Origin: MGBC114844 sp910585855
Lineage (GTDB): Bacteria; Bacillota; Clostridia; Lachnospirales; Lachnospiraceae
DNA: 22,677 nucleotides
Direction: 5' to 3'
Assembly (NCBI GenBank): GCA_965646165.1
Contig: CBFFYP010000074.1
Coordinates: forward strand, 1 to 22,677
Part shown: piece by piece, positions 8,000-16,120 of the stretch
Numbering within the stretch: the stretch's first letter is position 1
Layout of the letters: each line of letters begins with the position of its first letter
Notes under the pieces: generated by a model
Databases searched by the model: none
The model's input: the letters and a program-made list of their open reading frames with translations, nothing else
What the model was told of the DNA's origin: nothing
Made by a program: the position numbers and the translations under genes

Positions 8000-9361
8000 A
8001 TGATTATTACATTAGTTGGTGGTGGAAGTACTTTTACTCCCGGAATTGTTAAGTCGATTGCTCTGCGCAGAGAGGAGCTTGATGTAACGGAGGTACGTCT
8101 TTTTGATATTGACAAAGAGCGTCAGGATAAGGTAGCTGTAGTAGTAGACTGGCTGCTTCATGAGGATTTGAAATGTGACATTAAACTGACGGTTACCACC
8201 GATCCGGAAACTGCTTATACAGATGCTGCTTTTATTTTCGCTCAGATGCGTGTGGGCAAGTACGCTATGCGGGAAAAGGATGAGAAGATTCCTCTGCGCC
8301 ATGGCTGCGTAGGTCAGGAAACTTGTGGCTGTGGCGGTATGGCATATGGGATGCGTACTATCTTTCCTATGATGCAGGTGATTGATGATGCGGAAAAGTA
8401 TGCGAAACCAGATCACTGGATTTTAAATTATTCCAATCCTGCTTCTATTGTTTCTGAGGCTTGCCGCCGCCTGCGGCCGAATGCTCGGATTATCAATATC
8501 TGCGATATGCCGATTGCGATTATTGATATGGTAGCTGCAGCTATGGGTATCAAAAATAAAAAGGAAATTGTTTACGATTATTATGGTTTGAATCATTTTG
8601 GCTGGTTTACATCTATTAAGCACAATGGAAAAGAGATTCTGCCTGCTTTGCGGGAGTATATTATGGAGCATGAGATTCTTCTGCCGGATACCTATATGAA
8701 AGATAAGGCTGCTTTGGCTGCTAATACCAGCAAAGGTAATCGTCATGCTAAAGGAAGCTGGTATTATGTTTGGAAGGGTGTATATGAGATTATGCAGAAT
8801 TTCCCAGATACGCTGCCAAATACTTACTTAAATTATTATCTTCAGCAGAAGGAGTTCGTGGAACATTCCGATCCGAATCATACCCGAGCAAACGAGGTTA
8901 TGGAAACTCGAGAGAAGAACTTGTTTGAGGGAATTGACCGTTATTTAGAAACCGGAAAGATTGAAGAGAATGTCTTTTATGCTGGAAGTCATGGCGATTG
9001 GATTGCTGATCTTGCTGTAGCACTGAAGAATGATACCAAGACCCGCTTTTTGGTTATTACCGAAAACAGAGGGGCATTGCCGAATATACCTTATGATGCT
9101 ATGGTGGAAGTGCCTGCCTATGTGGGCAAGGATGGACCAGAGGTTATTGCACAAAATACGATTCCTTTATTCCAGCAGGGTTTGATGATGCAGCAGCTTA
9201 ATTGTGAAAAACTGTTGGTAGAGGGTTGTATTGAGGGAAGTTATGAAAAGGTGCTTCAGGCATTTACTCTTAATAAAACTGTTCCTAGTATGAAGGTGGC
9301 CAAGGAAGTTTTAGATGATATGATTGAGGCAAATAAAGATTTCTGGCCGGAATTAAAATAA
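8000..9361 (+). CDS. GH4 6-phospho-alpha-glucosidase
   Basis: This 453-residue enzyme belongs to glycoside hydrolase family 4, which cleaves phosphorylated disaccharides using NAD and a divalent metal such as Mn. The N-terminal Rossmann motif is ITLVGGGSTFTPGIV. VGQETCGCGGMAYGMRT and LNYSNPAS are family blocks, and CDMP near residue 170 carries the metal-binding Cys. CDMP, rather than CNxP, is the published hallmark of the alpha-specific branch (GlvA, MalA, AglB), as opposed to phospho-beta-glucosidases. It lies 47 bases after the permease with a GGAAG ribosome site. It would hydrolyse the 6-phospho-alpha-glucoside brought in by the EIICB/EIIA pair to glucose 6-phosphate plus a sugar. Confidence 0.93.
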   Translation: MIITLVGGGSTFTPGIVKSIALRREELDVTEVRLFDIDKERQDKVAVVVDWLLHEDLKCDIKLTVTTDPETAYTDAAFIFAQMRVGKYAMREKDEKIPLRHGCVGQETCGCGGMAYGMRTIFPMMQVIDDAEKYAKPDHWILNYSNPASIVSEACRRLRPNARIINICDMPIAIIDMVAAAMGIKNKKEIVYDYYGLNHFGWFTSIKHNGKEILPALREYIMEHEILLPDTYMKDKAALAANTSKGNRHAKGSWYYVWKGVYEIMQNFPDTLPNTYLNYYLQQKEFVEHSDPNHTRANEVMETREKNLFEGIDRYLETGKIEENVFYAGSHGDWIADLAVALKNDTKTRFLVITENRGALPNIPYDAMVEVPAYVGKDGPEVIAQNTIPLFQQGLMMQQLNCEKLLVEGCIEGSYEKVLQAFTLNKTVPSMKVAKEVLDDMIEANKDFWPELK

Positions 9362-9386
9362 ACTAGAAAGTGAGGTAGGTAATAGA

Positions 9387-9884
9387 ATGGGTTTATTTGG
9401 TTTTTTGAAAGCGAAAGATGCACCCCAGCCGGAGGCAGTGACTTTGGATGCACCGGCTAAAGGAGAGTTTGTTCCTATGTCACAAGTTCCTGATGAAGTT
9501 TTTTCTCAGGGAATTATGGGTGTTTGCTGTGGGGTTACTCCTAGTGAAGGTTCTGTTTATGCACCGGTGGATGGTGTTATCAGTCAGTTGACAGATACAC
9601 TTCATGCGGTTGGTATGGAGGCTAATGGTATTGAGATTTTAATCCATGTAGGAGTGGATACGGTAGAAATGGGTGGAGATGGCTTCTCAAATGCAGTTCA
9701 GATGGGGCAGCAGGTGAAAAAAGGAGATCTGCTGCTGACAATGGATTTAGAAAAGATTCGTGCTGCTGGCTATGCGGATACAGTTATTATGGCTGTGACA
9801 AATTCCAGTGATTTTAGTGATGTGGCTGCGGTGGCTTCTGGTACAGTTTCGCCGGGGGAGGCTGTTTTGCGTATTAGTAAGTAG
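9387..9884 (+). CDS. PTS EIIA component, glucose (Crr) type
   Basis: This 165-residue soluble phosphocarrier has the size of stand-alone EIIA-Glc. A short leader (MGLFGFLKAKD) is followed by SEGSVYAPVDGVI. The two active-site histidines are in DTLHAVGMEA and ILIHVGVDTVEM; the second is the phosphorylated one. The C-terminal block is GDLLLTMDLEKIRAAGYADT. It starts 25 bases after the GH4 gene and closes the operon. It should pass phosphate from HPr to the EIIB domain of the upstream permease, and perhaps to the antiterminator's PRDs indirectly. It resembles the EIIA domain fused to the other permease at 1957-3939, so cross-talk between the two systems is possible. Confidence 0.92.
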   Translation: MGLFGFLKAKDAPQPEAVTLDAPAKGEFVPMSQVPDEVFSQGIMGVCCGVTPSEGSVYAPVDGVISQLTDTLHAVGMEANGIEILIHVGVDTVEMGGDGFSNAVQMGQQVKKGDLLLTMDLEKIRAAGYADTVIMAVTNSSDFSDVAAVASGTVSPGEAVLRISK

Positions 9885-9904
9885 GAGGGAAGATTTCGAA
9901 AGAG

Positions 9905-10038
9905 AAGGACGCCGAAATCCCAAGGGAGTGTTATTTTCATAGCGTACACATAAGGCACGAAAACACAGCAATACCGTGCCTAAGTGCCGATGGGAAATGA
10001 TGATCATGCATAGCACTCCCTTGGGATTTCGGCTGTGT
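9905..10038. repeat. GGACGCC-bounded long inverted repeat
   Basis: GCCGAAATCCCAAGGGAGTG (9911-9930) is the perfect inverse of 10014-10033, and the pairing continues to about 24 bp with one G-T wobble. Inside is a second stem, AGGCACG (9953-9959) with CGTGCCT (9975-9981). The outer flanks GGACGCC and GGCTGTG match the boundaries of the 320-bp repeats. It lies 26 bases after the EIIA stop and may end the operon transcript, although no T-run follows the stem. Confidence 0.75.
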
Positions 10039-10193
10039 ACTCCAGACCGAAAAAATAGTAAAATGTTCGCTGTGGTGCGAAGTGCGGTTTGCCAAAGTAA
10101 GAGATTACCTTCTGGTTTATAATAATCGTAATGCATTTCTAATTTCATTAAATTTCCAATTTTTCTAGATTCGATTACTTTTTGTGTGGTCAA
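10034..10193 (-). other. Possible gene remnant, unrecognised
   Basis: On the minus strand an open stretch of about 53 codons begins MTTQKVIESRKIGN and continues with KLEMHYDYYKPEGNLLLW. Its composition looks more protein-like than the neighbouring spacer, but it needs a TTG start and runs straight into the inverted repeat at 9905-10038. I do not recognise a family. It may be the 5' end of a gene broken by that repeat, or chance. Nothing else convincing is seen between 10039 and 10228. Confidence 0.25.
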
Positions 10194-10228
10194 AAAATTG
10201 AATTTTTTCTTTGTGGGGCAAAATTGAA

Positions 10229-10285
10229 TTGTATCAAAGATACCATTTACATAGATGACGGATATTCAGGAATGGATTTTCAAAG
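10229..10285 (+). other. attR-like site of cassette 1 (GA core at 10254-10255)
   Basis: The cassette arm 10229-10253 begins TTGTATCAAA, the exact inverse of TTTGATACAA in the left arm. The core GA follows, then recombinase coding sequence starting TGACGGATATTCAGG. Only the two bases GA are shared between the left and right junctions, as expected for a serine-integrase crossover. Confidence 0.82.
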
Positions 10286-11627
10286 ACCAGAGTTTGAAAG
10301 AATGATGGAGGATATTTCTTTAAAGAGAGTAAACTGTATTATTGTAAAAGATTTATCGAGATTTGGACGTGATTATATAGAAACCGGAAGATGGATTCAA
10401 AGAATATTTCCGGCTTTGGGTGTGCGTTTTATTGCTGTTTCGGATCGATATGACAGTAAGACGGCAGCAGATAGTGAAACTTCTTTCCTGCTGCCAATTA
10501 AAAATTTTATCAATGATTCTTATTGTCGGGATATTTCTCAAAAAGTAAGAAGCTGTCAGCGGGTAAAATGGGAGAAAGGGGAGTTTATAGGGGCTTTTTC
10601 TATTTATGGTTATCGAAAATCGGAAAAAGATCCTCATCGTCTGGTAAAAGATTCCTATGCGGCAGAGATTGTAAAAAAAATTTATCAATGGAAACTGGCT
10701 GGTTGGAGTATGCTTGCAATAGCAGATCAATTAAATCAAAAAGGGATTTTATCGCCAATGGAATATAAACGGCTTAATAAAGAAAATTATTTTACAGGAT
10801 TTGGTTTAGAGGGTTGTGCAAAGTGGTCTGCTGCATCAGTAAAACGGATTTTGGAGAATGAAACTTATACAGGAACACTGGTACAGGGAAAAAAAGAACG
10901 GATTAGTTATAAAGTAAAGCAGTCGATTTCTAAAAAAAAGGAAGAGTGGATTAGATGTTTTGACTGTCATGAAGCGATTGTGACGAAAACAGAGTATGAT
11001 ATGGTACAGAGGTTGCTTTGTATGCCGGTACGAATGAAAAAGGATACAAATAAAATATATCCTTTTACAGGACTTTTGTTTTGTGCGGATTGCAAAAAAC
11101 CGCTGATTCGCCGGGTAAATCGTTATAAAGGGCGGGAAAGAGTATTTTATATTTGTTCGACAAAAAATAAAGGTCTTGGATGCAGTCGGCATAGTATAGA
11201 AGAGGATATATTAGAAGAGCAGGTAAATCAAGCAGTAAAACAAATATTAAAGGTGGAGAAACAACAGAAAACAACGGAATCTGTATGGCAGACAGATCAG
11301 AAGGAAAGGGAAAAAATATTAGAAGAAGAATTGGAGAAATTAAAAATCTATAAGAAAAGCTATCAGAAACTATATGCTAGTTTAGAAGAAAGCCAAGTAA
11401 ATGGAGTTTTAACAAAAGAGGAAGCAGATTCTTTTTTTCAGATTTGGAAGCGGCAGGAAAAAGGGATAGAGGAAGCCATTATAAAACAGGAAAATTCGAA
11501 AATAGAAGAGGATTTTACCGAATTGATAGAGAGAAAACAAACGTTTTTTATTATAAAACGGATTGAGGTAGAAGAAGGAGGCAGTTTTTGTATTATTTTA
11601 AATAATGGGGAGAAATATAAAGCATAA
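10254..11627 (+). pseudogene. Serine recombinase 1, 3' part (split gene)
   Basis: This codes for residues 54-510 of the recombinase that starts at 5017. It resumes at DDGYSGMDFQRPEF and continues through the catalytic-domain motif IIVKDLSRFGRDYIETG, the Recombinase domain (about 160-300), a zinc-ribbon (CADCKKPLIRR... FYICSTKNKGLGC) and a Lys/Glu-rich coiled-coil tail. A TTG-initiated frame could start at 10182 inside the cassette, but it would lack the catalytic Ser and be inactive. The whole 457-codon stretch is free of stops, so the interruption is either recent or reversible. Its stop codon TAA directly touches the ATG of recombinase 2, suggesting translational coupling. Confidence 0.92.
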
Positions 11628-13109
11628 ATGAAAGAAAAAGAATCAGACAGAAAAAAGCAGATTTATTCCGTTGGAATCTATGCAAGACTTTCTGTCGATC
11701 ATAGAATAAAAAGGGAGTCGATTGCATCACAGATTGCAGCAGCAAAGGCATACTTAACACAGCAGGAAGGAATGAAATTATATAATTGCTATATTGATTT
11801 AGGAGAAAGCGGAACACATTTTAAAAGAAACGGATTTTTAAAATTAATGGAGGATATTCGAGAGAAAAGAGTAAACTGTATCATAGTAAAAGATTTTTCT
11901 AGATTTGGAAGAAACTATATTGAGGTAGAAAATTATATTGATAAAATTTTTCCTTTTTTGGGTGTGCGCTTTATTTCGATTACAGATGAATTTGATAGTT
12001 TACACCAAGAGAAAAATAGATTGGATAGAAATATAAAAAATTTAATCAATGAGATATATGTAAACGATACAGCACAAAAAGTAAAAGAAGTAAAGCAATT
12101 TTGCCAGGAACAGGGGAACTATCTCGGAAGCAAAGCCCCTTATGGCTATAAAATCGAAAGCAGAGAAGGAAAGAGAGTGCTTATCCAAGATGATGCTTTT
12201 CCAGTGGCAGAAAAGATGCTCCAGATGTTTTTGGAAGGAAAAAATCAGAGGGAAATTGCGGTTTGGCTTTATCAAAATCAGGTGCATCGCCCTTCTGATT
12301 ACAGGCGTACAGGACATATCTATTGTACAGGGGAAGAACCCCTTTTTGAATGGCAGAGGGGAAGTATTTGGCAGGTATTAAATCGATTGCTTTTGATGCA
12401 TCAGAAAGAAGGTATCTTAAAACAGAAAGATGCTGTAAAAGATTTAAAAAACAGAAAAACGGAACAGAGTTATTGGAAAACAAAGCCGCTTAGTTTAGAC
12501 TGTTATTGTGGGGACTGCGGCAAAAAATTGGCGTTTCGAAAGGATTTAAAGCAGGGAATTTTTTATTGCGCACAGGCAGGAAGAATAGATAGGTTTCGAT
12601 GCAAAAAAAAGCAAATAACAGAGCAGAATTTATCTTTTTATATTAAAATATTATTTGAACATTTATTACAGGAAAAAGCATTACTTGCATTTGGCAGTAC
12701 AGAAAAAAGAGAATTAGAAAAATATATTGAAAATTATATAATAAAACAGAGAAAAAAACAGAAAGCAGAAAGAAAGCGAATAAAGCAGCAGATAATGGCA
12801 GCAGAACAGATAATAAATAAACGGTATATGGATTATCAACTGCAAAGAATCTTAAAAGAGGAGTTTTTTATAAAAAAGCAAATTCAAAAAGAAAAAATAA
12901 AAAGATTGGAAAGAAAGAAACAAAAGATTTTGCAGAGGCAGCAAAAGATGGAAGAACAACAAATAGAATTGATAAAATGGATGGAAAAAATAGCAGAGGG
13001 ACAGATGGAGCAGATTCAAGATCCGTTCTTTTTTTTATTAATTATAAAAAGGGTAGAATTATTTAGTGAAAAGCGGATTTTGATTCGACTTAATATTAGA
13101 AGATGTTAG
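11628..13109 (+). CDS. Large serine recombinase 2
   Basis: This 493-residue, apparently intact protein belongs to the resolvase/invertase superfamily, TnpX/TndX-like large branch. GIYARLSVDHR carries nucleophile Ser22; IIVKDFSRFGRNYIEVENYI is the conserved arginine motif. GSKAPYGYKI opens the Recombinase domain. A zinc-ribbon follows (CYCGDCGKKLAF, FYCAQAG, RFRCKKK), then a long Lys/Gln-rich coiled coil (about 365-470). The DDGYSG motif seen in the other two is replaced by IDLGESGTHFKRNGF. The ATG overlaps nothing but follows the previous stop with zero spacing, so it probably depends on read-through translation. Its A-rich codon use differs visibly from the PTS cassette. It is a candidate for acting on the nearby att sites in trans. 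Confidence 0.92.
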   Translation: MKEKESDRKKQIYSVGIYARLSVDHRIKRESIASQIAAAKAYLTQQEGMKLYNCYIDLGESGTHFKRNGFLKLMEDIREKRVNCIIVKDFSRFGRNYIEVENYIDKIFPFLGVRFISITDEFDSLHQEKNRLDRNIKNLINEIYVNDTAQKVKEVKQFCQEQGNYLGSKAPYGYKIESREGKRVLIQDDAFPVAEKMLQMFLEGKNQREIAVWLYQNQVHRPSDYRRTGHIYCTGEEPLFEWQRGSIWQVLNRLLLMHQKEGILKQKDAVKDLKNRKTEQSYWKTKPLSLDCYCGDCGKKLAFRKDLKQGIFYCAQAGRIDRFRCKKKQITEQNLSFYIKILFEHLLQEKALLAFGSTEKRELEKYIENYIIKQRKKQKAERKRIKQQIMAAEQIINKRYMDYQLQRILKEEFFIKKQIQKEKIKRLERKKQKILQRQQKMEEQQIELIKWMEKIAEGQMEQIQDPFFFLLIIKRVELFSEKRILIRLNIRRC

Positions 13110-13151
13110 GATATAATTTTTTTGGGAAGAAAAGAAAGGTAAGGGTTATGG

Positions 13152-14657
13152 ATGAATAAAAAACGGAATGGAGTTGCAATTTATCTTCGGGTTTCAAAGG
13201 GGGATAAAGAGGAGAGAGAGAGCAGCAGTATTCAAAATCAGCGCAGTCTGCTGCTTGAATTTATTCAAAATCAAAGGGAATGGGACGAGTGCGATATTTT
13301 AGAGTTTTCAGATGACGGTTATAGTGGATTATATAGGAATCGCCCAGCATGGATGCAGCTTTTAGAACAGGTGAAAGAAGGAATGGTTTCTTGTATTGTT
13401 GTAAAGGATTTTTCTAGATTTTCAAGAGATTATATAGAGCTTGGAACTTATTTAGAACAGATATTTCCTTTTTTAGGAGTACGTTTTATTTCGCTTAATG
13501 ATGGATATGACAGTGAAAATGGGGGAGAATTGGGGCTAAATTTGGAAGTGATATTTCAAAATTTATTGTATGACTGGTATAGTAAGGATTTGTCGGTTAA
13601 GGTGATATCTTCTTTTAGAGCAAGGAAAGAGAAGGGATATTCTGTCTGTACACGTCTGCCTTATGGATATAGATATGGGGAGAAAAAGGGTATGGGAAAT
13701 CCGTATGGGATAGAGATTTGTAAAGAGGAAGCAGAAGTTGTTCAAATGATATTTTCTCTTGCACTGCAGGGGAAGAGTTTGTATGAAATAGCGAAATTGT
13801 TAAATCAGAAAGGAATTTCTACTCAGACAGCAGAGGGTGCTTCTGGTGTACTTTGGAGAGCCAGTACGGTCTGGCAGATCTTAAAAAATTCATTTTATAT
13901 AGGAGTGATAGTTTATAATAAATATGAAAAAAAGAAGGTTGGGGAAAGAAGTATTCAAAGGGCGAAAGAGGAATGGAATCAGGTAATTTATAAACATCTG
14001 GCAATTATAGAAAAAGAGCAGTTTGAAGAAGTACAGAGCCGATTTAATAAAAAAAGAGAAAAAATACAGGGGAACTTATATCCATTAAAGGGGAAAATTT
14101 TGTGCGGAACTTGTCAAAGAAAATTGCAGAGAAGAAATATAAAAATACCATATTTTACTTGTACAACTCGTTATATTACAGAGAGTAAATCTTGTGTAAA
14201 ACGATTGGAAATGGATCGAATTGTGTCGGTAATTGGGCAAGTTTTTTGGCAGATAATGATTTTTTATCAGGTGATAGAAGTGGTTAAAAATTTAGAAGAA
14301 TATGCCAAAAAAAGGCGGATAAAGATACTGAAAGAAGAGATAAAAAAGGTGGAAAAAAACCGGATTCAATGGGAAATAAAGGAAGAGATTTGTTATAAAA
14401 AATATCTCTTTGGAATGATAAAAAAGGAGGAATATTTTGAACAGAAATATCAGATAAAAAAGAGAAAAAATACTCAGAAAAATGTGGAAAAAAGGTATCA
14501 TATAATAAAAAATATTTTAAAAGAAAGTGAGCAAAAAAGAGAAGAAAATTTTCTGGAAGCAGCAGAAAATTTTATTAAAAGGATTTTGGTATTTGAGGGG
14601 AAAAAGATAGTGGTTGTTTGGGATTTTCAAAAACCAGAAAAAGAGGAAGATTTGTAG
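13152..14657 (+). CDS. Large serine recombinase 3
   Basis: This 501-residue, apparently intact protein is the third recombinase in a row. AIYLRVSKGD holds nucleophile Ser15. FSDDGYSGLYRNRPAW and IVVKDFSRFSRDYIELG complete the catalytic domain. The Recombinase domain runs about 165-300, followed by a zinc-ribbon (LCGTCQRKLQRR, FTCTTRYITESKSC) and a Lys/Glu-rich coiled coil. It starts 42 bases after recombinase 2. Its last codons run into a TTGTAGCAA arm (14652-14660) 25 bases before subtilase sequence begins. This matches the habit of serine integrase genes to abut their own attP, so it is the best candidate for the enzyme that placed this end in the protease gene. Confidence 0.92.
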   Translation: MNKKRNGVAIYLRVSKGDKEERESSSIQNQRSLLLEFIQNQREWDECDILEFSDDGYSGLYRNRPAWMQLLEQVKEGMVSCIVVKDFSRFSRDYIELGTYLEQIFPFLGVRFISLNDGYDSENGGELGLNLEVIFQNLLYDWYSKDLSVKVISSFRARKEKGYSVCTRLPYGYRYGEKKGMGNPYGIEICKEEAEVVQMIFSLALQGKSLYEIAKLLNQKGISTQTAEGASGVLWRASTVWQILKNSFYIGVIVYNKYEKKKVGERSIQRAKEEWNQVIYKHLAIIEKEQFEEVQSRFNKKREKIQGNLYPLKGKILCGTCQRKLQRRNIKIPYFTCTTRYITESKSCVKRLEMDRIVSVIGQVFWQIMIFYQVIEVVKNLEEYAKKRRIKILKEEIKKVEKNRIQWEIKEEICYKKYLFGMIKKEEYFEQKYQIKKRKNTQKNVEKRYHIIKNILKESEQKREENFLEAAENFIKRILVFEGKKIVVVWDFQKPEKEEDL

Positions 14658-14678
14658 CAATTTCTTATCAGCAGAGGG
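14652..14678 (+). other. Right-end attachment-like junction of the recombinase region
   Basis: TTGTAGCAA at 14652-14660 matches TTGTATCAA of the cassette 1 arm in 8 of 9 positions. Both begin exactly 25 bases before the crossover: 10254 for cassette 1 and 14677 here, where protease-coding sequence begins in frame with a Gly codon. The matching left end, which should carry the N-terminal half of the protease, is not seen in the window. Confidence 0.5.
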
Positions 14679-15340
14679 GATTACCAGTCATCCAGATTTT
14701 GACAATCGAATTTTGGCATTTCGAGATTTTATAAATTACAGAAGTTGGATGTATGATGATTATGGACATGGAACACATATTGCGGGGATTGCGGCAGGAA
14801 GCGGCAGAATGTCAAATGGTCTGTATTGCGGAATTGCGCCGGAGGCAGATATTATTGCTTTAAAGGTATTGGATTTTAGAGGAAATGGAAATATTCCTAC
14901 GTTGATGAGAGCATTGGACTGGATCTTGCTGAATCGGGAACGCTATCATATTCAAATTGTCAATATATCAGTAGGAACAATCGAAAAGGAAGAGATAGGA
15001 GAAAATTCGGAATTGATTCGGGCGGTAAATCAGATTTGGGACAGTGGAATGGTGGTCTGTGTAGCTGCCGGAAATAATGGACCGAAAGCAAATTCCGTCA
15101 CTACGCCGGGTATCAGTCGAAAGGTAATTACAGTTGGTTCTTCGGAAGGAAGTGACAATACAGACTATTCTGGAAGAGGACCTAATTTTTCATGTATTAT
15201 TAAACCAGATTTGGTAGCACCTGGTTCAAATATCTGCTCCTGCAGGCGGGTAGGAAAAAATATACCAGTTCAGACAGAGGGAAATTTTTATTATATAAGA
15301 AAGAGCGGTACTTCAATGGCTACCCCTATTGTTTCTGGTG
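14677..15340 (+). pseudogene. Subtilisin-like S8 protease, middle fragment
   Basis: This fragment is clearly a peptidase S8 domain: GITSHPDFDNRILAFRDF, then DDYGHGTHIAGIAAGSG (catalytic His), VCVAAGNNGPKANS (oxyanion Asn) and GTSMATPIVSG (catalytic Ser). The preceding block with the catalytic Asp (usually VAVLDTG) is missing, because recombinase sequence adjoins at Gly. At 15340 the reading frame runs into a second insertion and stops at 15343-15345. The missing C-terminus is at 21341-21494: 14677-15338 joined to 21341-21494 gives 816 nt, exactly 272 codons. The protease has thus been cut twice, and no start codon remains in this piece. Confidence 0.92.
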
Positions 15341-15360
15341 ATTGAGCAATTTTAATGACA
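15318..15360 (+). other. attL-like site of segment 2 (GG core at 15337-15338)
   Basis: The protease sequence ends in CTGGTG (15335-15340), which is repeated at 21337-21342. The arm inside the segment, 15339-15360, contains TTGAGCA and AATGACA. The inverse arm at 21317-21338 has both blocks at identical distances; 16 of 22 positions match when the arms are laid symmetrically about GG. Confidence 0.72.
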
Positions 15361-15512
15361 GAAATCCATTTATTTACAGTTAAAATATGGAATAATTGTA
15401 ATCTTTTTCCAGATATTTTTTAGAAGAAAATAGTAAATAAAAATTTGTTGAAAAACCGTATAGATAGACAAAATAGAACTAGAAATTTGGTTACAAATTA
15501 GTGATTTTTTCA

Positions 15513-15541
15513 TTGACTTTTTATAGTAAATATGATACGAT
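15513..15541 (+). promoter_or_regulatory. Probable cold-shock gene promoter
   Basis: TTGACT (15513-15518) and TACGAT (15536-15541) lie 17 bases apart. The leader would be about 175 nt, long as is usual for cold-shock mRNAs. It contains a TATGCAA/TTGCATA hairpin near 15577-15602. The stretch 15361-15512 is AT-rich spacer with nothing recognisable. Confidence 0.6.
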
Positions 15542-15722
15542 AATTTTGTAATCAAATTGAACTTTTCATCCATGTGTATGCAAGTTTTTTTGGATTTGCA
15601 TATGCATTTCTTTTTATAAGAGAAAAAAAGATCTTTTTATATAGCTGGAAGAGAAGTGTTATATCGAAAAGAGGGGAAAGATTCAAAAACTGTTGCAAAT
15701 ATGAAAATGGAGGTACTGGCAT

Positions 15723-15932
15723 ATGAACAGTGGTACAGTGAAATGGTTTAATTCAGAGAAGGGCTATGGATTTATTACGGATGATAATGGTGGGGATGTA
15801 TTTGTACATTTTTCTGCTATTCAGAAAGAAGGATTTAAGACTTTAGAGGAAGGACAGAAAGTGACATTTGACACAGAAGCAGATCCAAAGGACAGCAAAA
15901 AGGTTCGTGCAGTCAATGTCTGCGTTGCATAA
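15723..15932 (+). CDS. csp: Cold-shock domain protein, CspA family
   Basis: This 69-residue single-domain RNA/DNA-binding protein is full length for CspA/CspB. RNP1 is KGYGFIT and RNP2 is VFVHFSAI, preceded by GTVKWFN at the N-terminus. A GGAGG site lies nine bases before the ATG. The long structured leader, own promoter and own terminator (16053-16083) mark it as a monocistronic unit. It would act as an RNA chaperone; whether it is cold-induced or constitutive cannot be told. Being ordinary chromosomal cargo inside a segment that splits the protease gene is the odd point. Confidence 0.95.
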   Translation: MNSGTVKWFNSEKGYGFITDDNGGDVFVHFSAIQKEGFKTLEEGQKVTFDTEADPKDSKKVRAVNVCVA

Positions 15933-16052
15933 AAATTAATTCCCATTTGCCCCACATAAGAAAATAAACAGATTAGAATAATACAAGTTCAGAGGATTTT
16001 AATAACAGATAAAACCATTTTGATATTTGTATGAATGATAACCAAATGTTTA

Positions 16053-16083
16053 CAGGCTGGATACAAAAGTCCAGTCTGTTTTT
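16053..16083 (+). terminator. Intrinsic terminator of the cold-shock gene
   Basis: CAGGCTGGA (16053-16061) pairs with TCCAGTCTG (16070-16078) around an 8-base loop, with one G-T pair, and is followed directly by a run of five T. The stretch 15933-16052 shows no gene. Confidence 0.8.
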
Positions 16084-16120
16084 GTGTGTTAGGGGGAGGT
16101 GGATGCTGGAGGGGGACGCC

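Larger units (their letters stand above)
5176..10255. mobile_element. Cassette 1: alpha-glucoside PTS segment inserted in a recombinase gene
   Basis: A segment of 5,078 bp per repeat unit lies between two directly repeated GA dinucleotides inside serine recombinase 1. Removing it restores the recombinase frame exactly. Joining its two ends would form a 52-bp attP-like site: two 25-base arms inverted about GA, each with an outer TTTGATACAA block. It carries four metabolic/regulatory genes and no recombinase, relaxase or phage gene. The att layout is that of large serine integrases (paired motifs at fixed distance from a 2-bp core). I infer it was inserted, and may be excised, by a recombinase acting in trans. 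Confidence 0.82.

Noticed and set aside
10182..10253. TTG-initiated N-terminus of recombinase 1's 3' part as a real short recombinase
   Set aside because: The residues before DDGYSG come from cassette sequence, lack the catalytic serine and show no family similarity.
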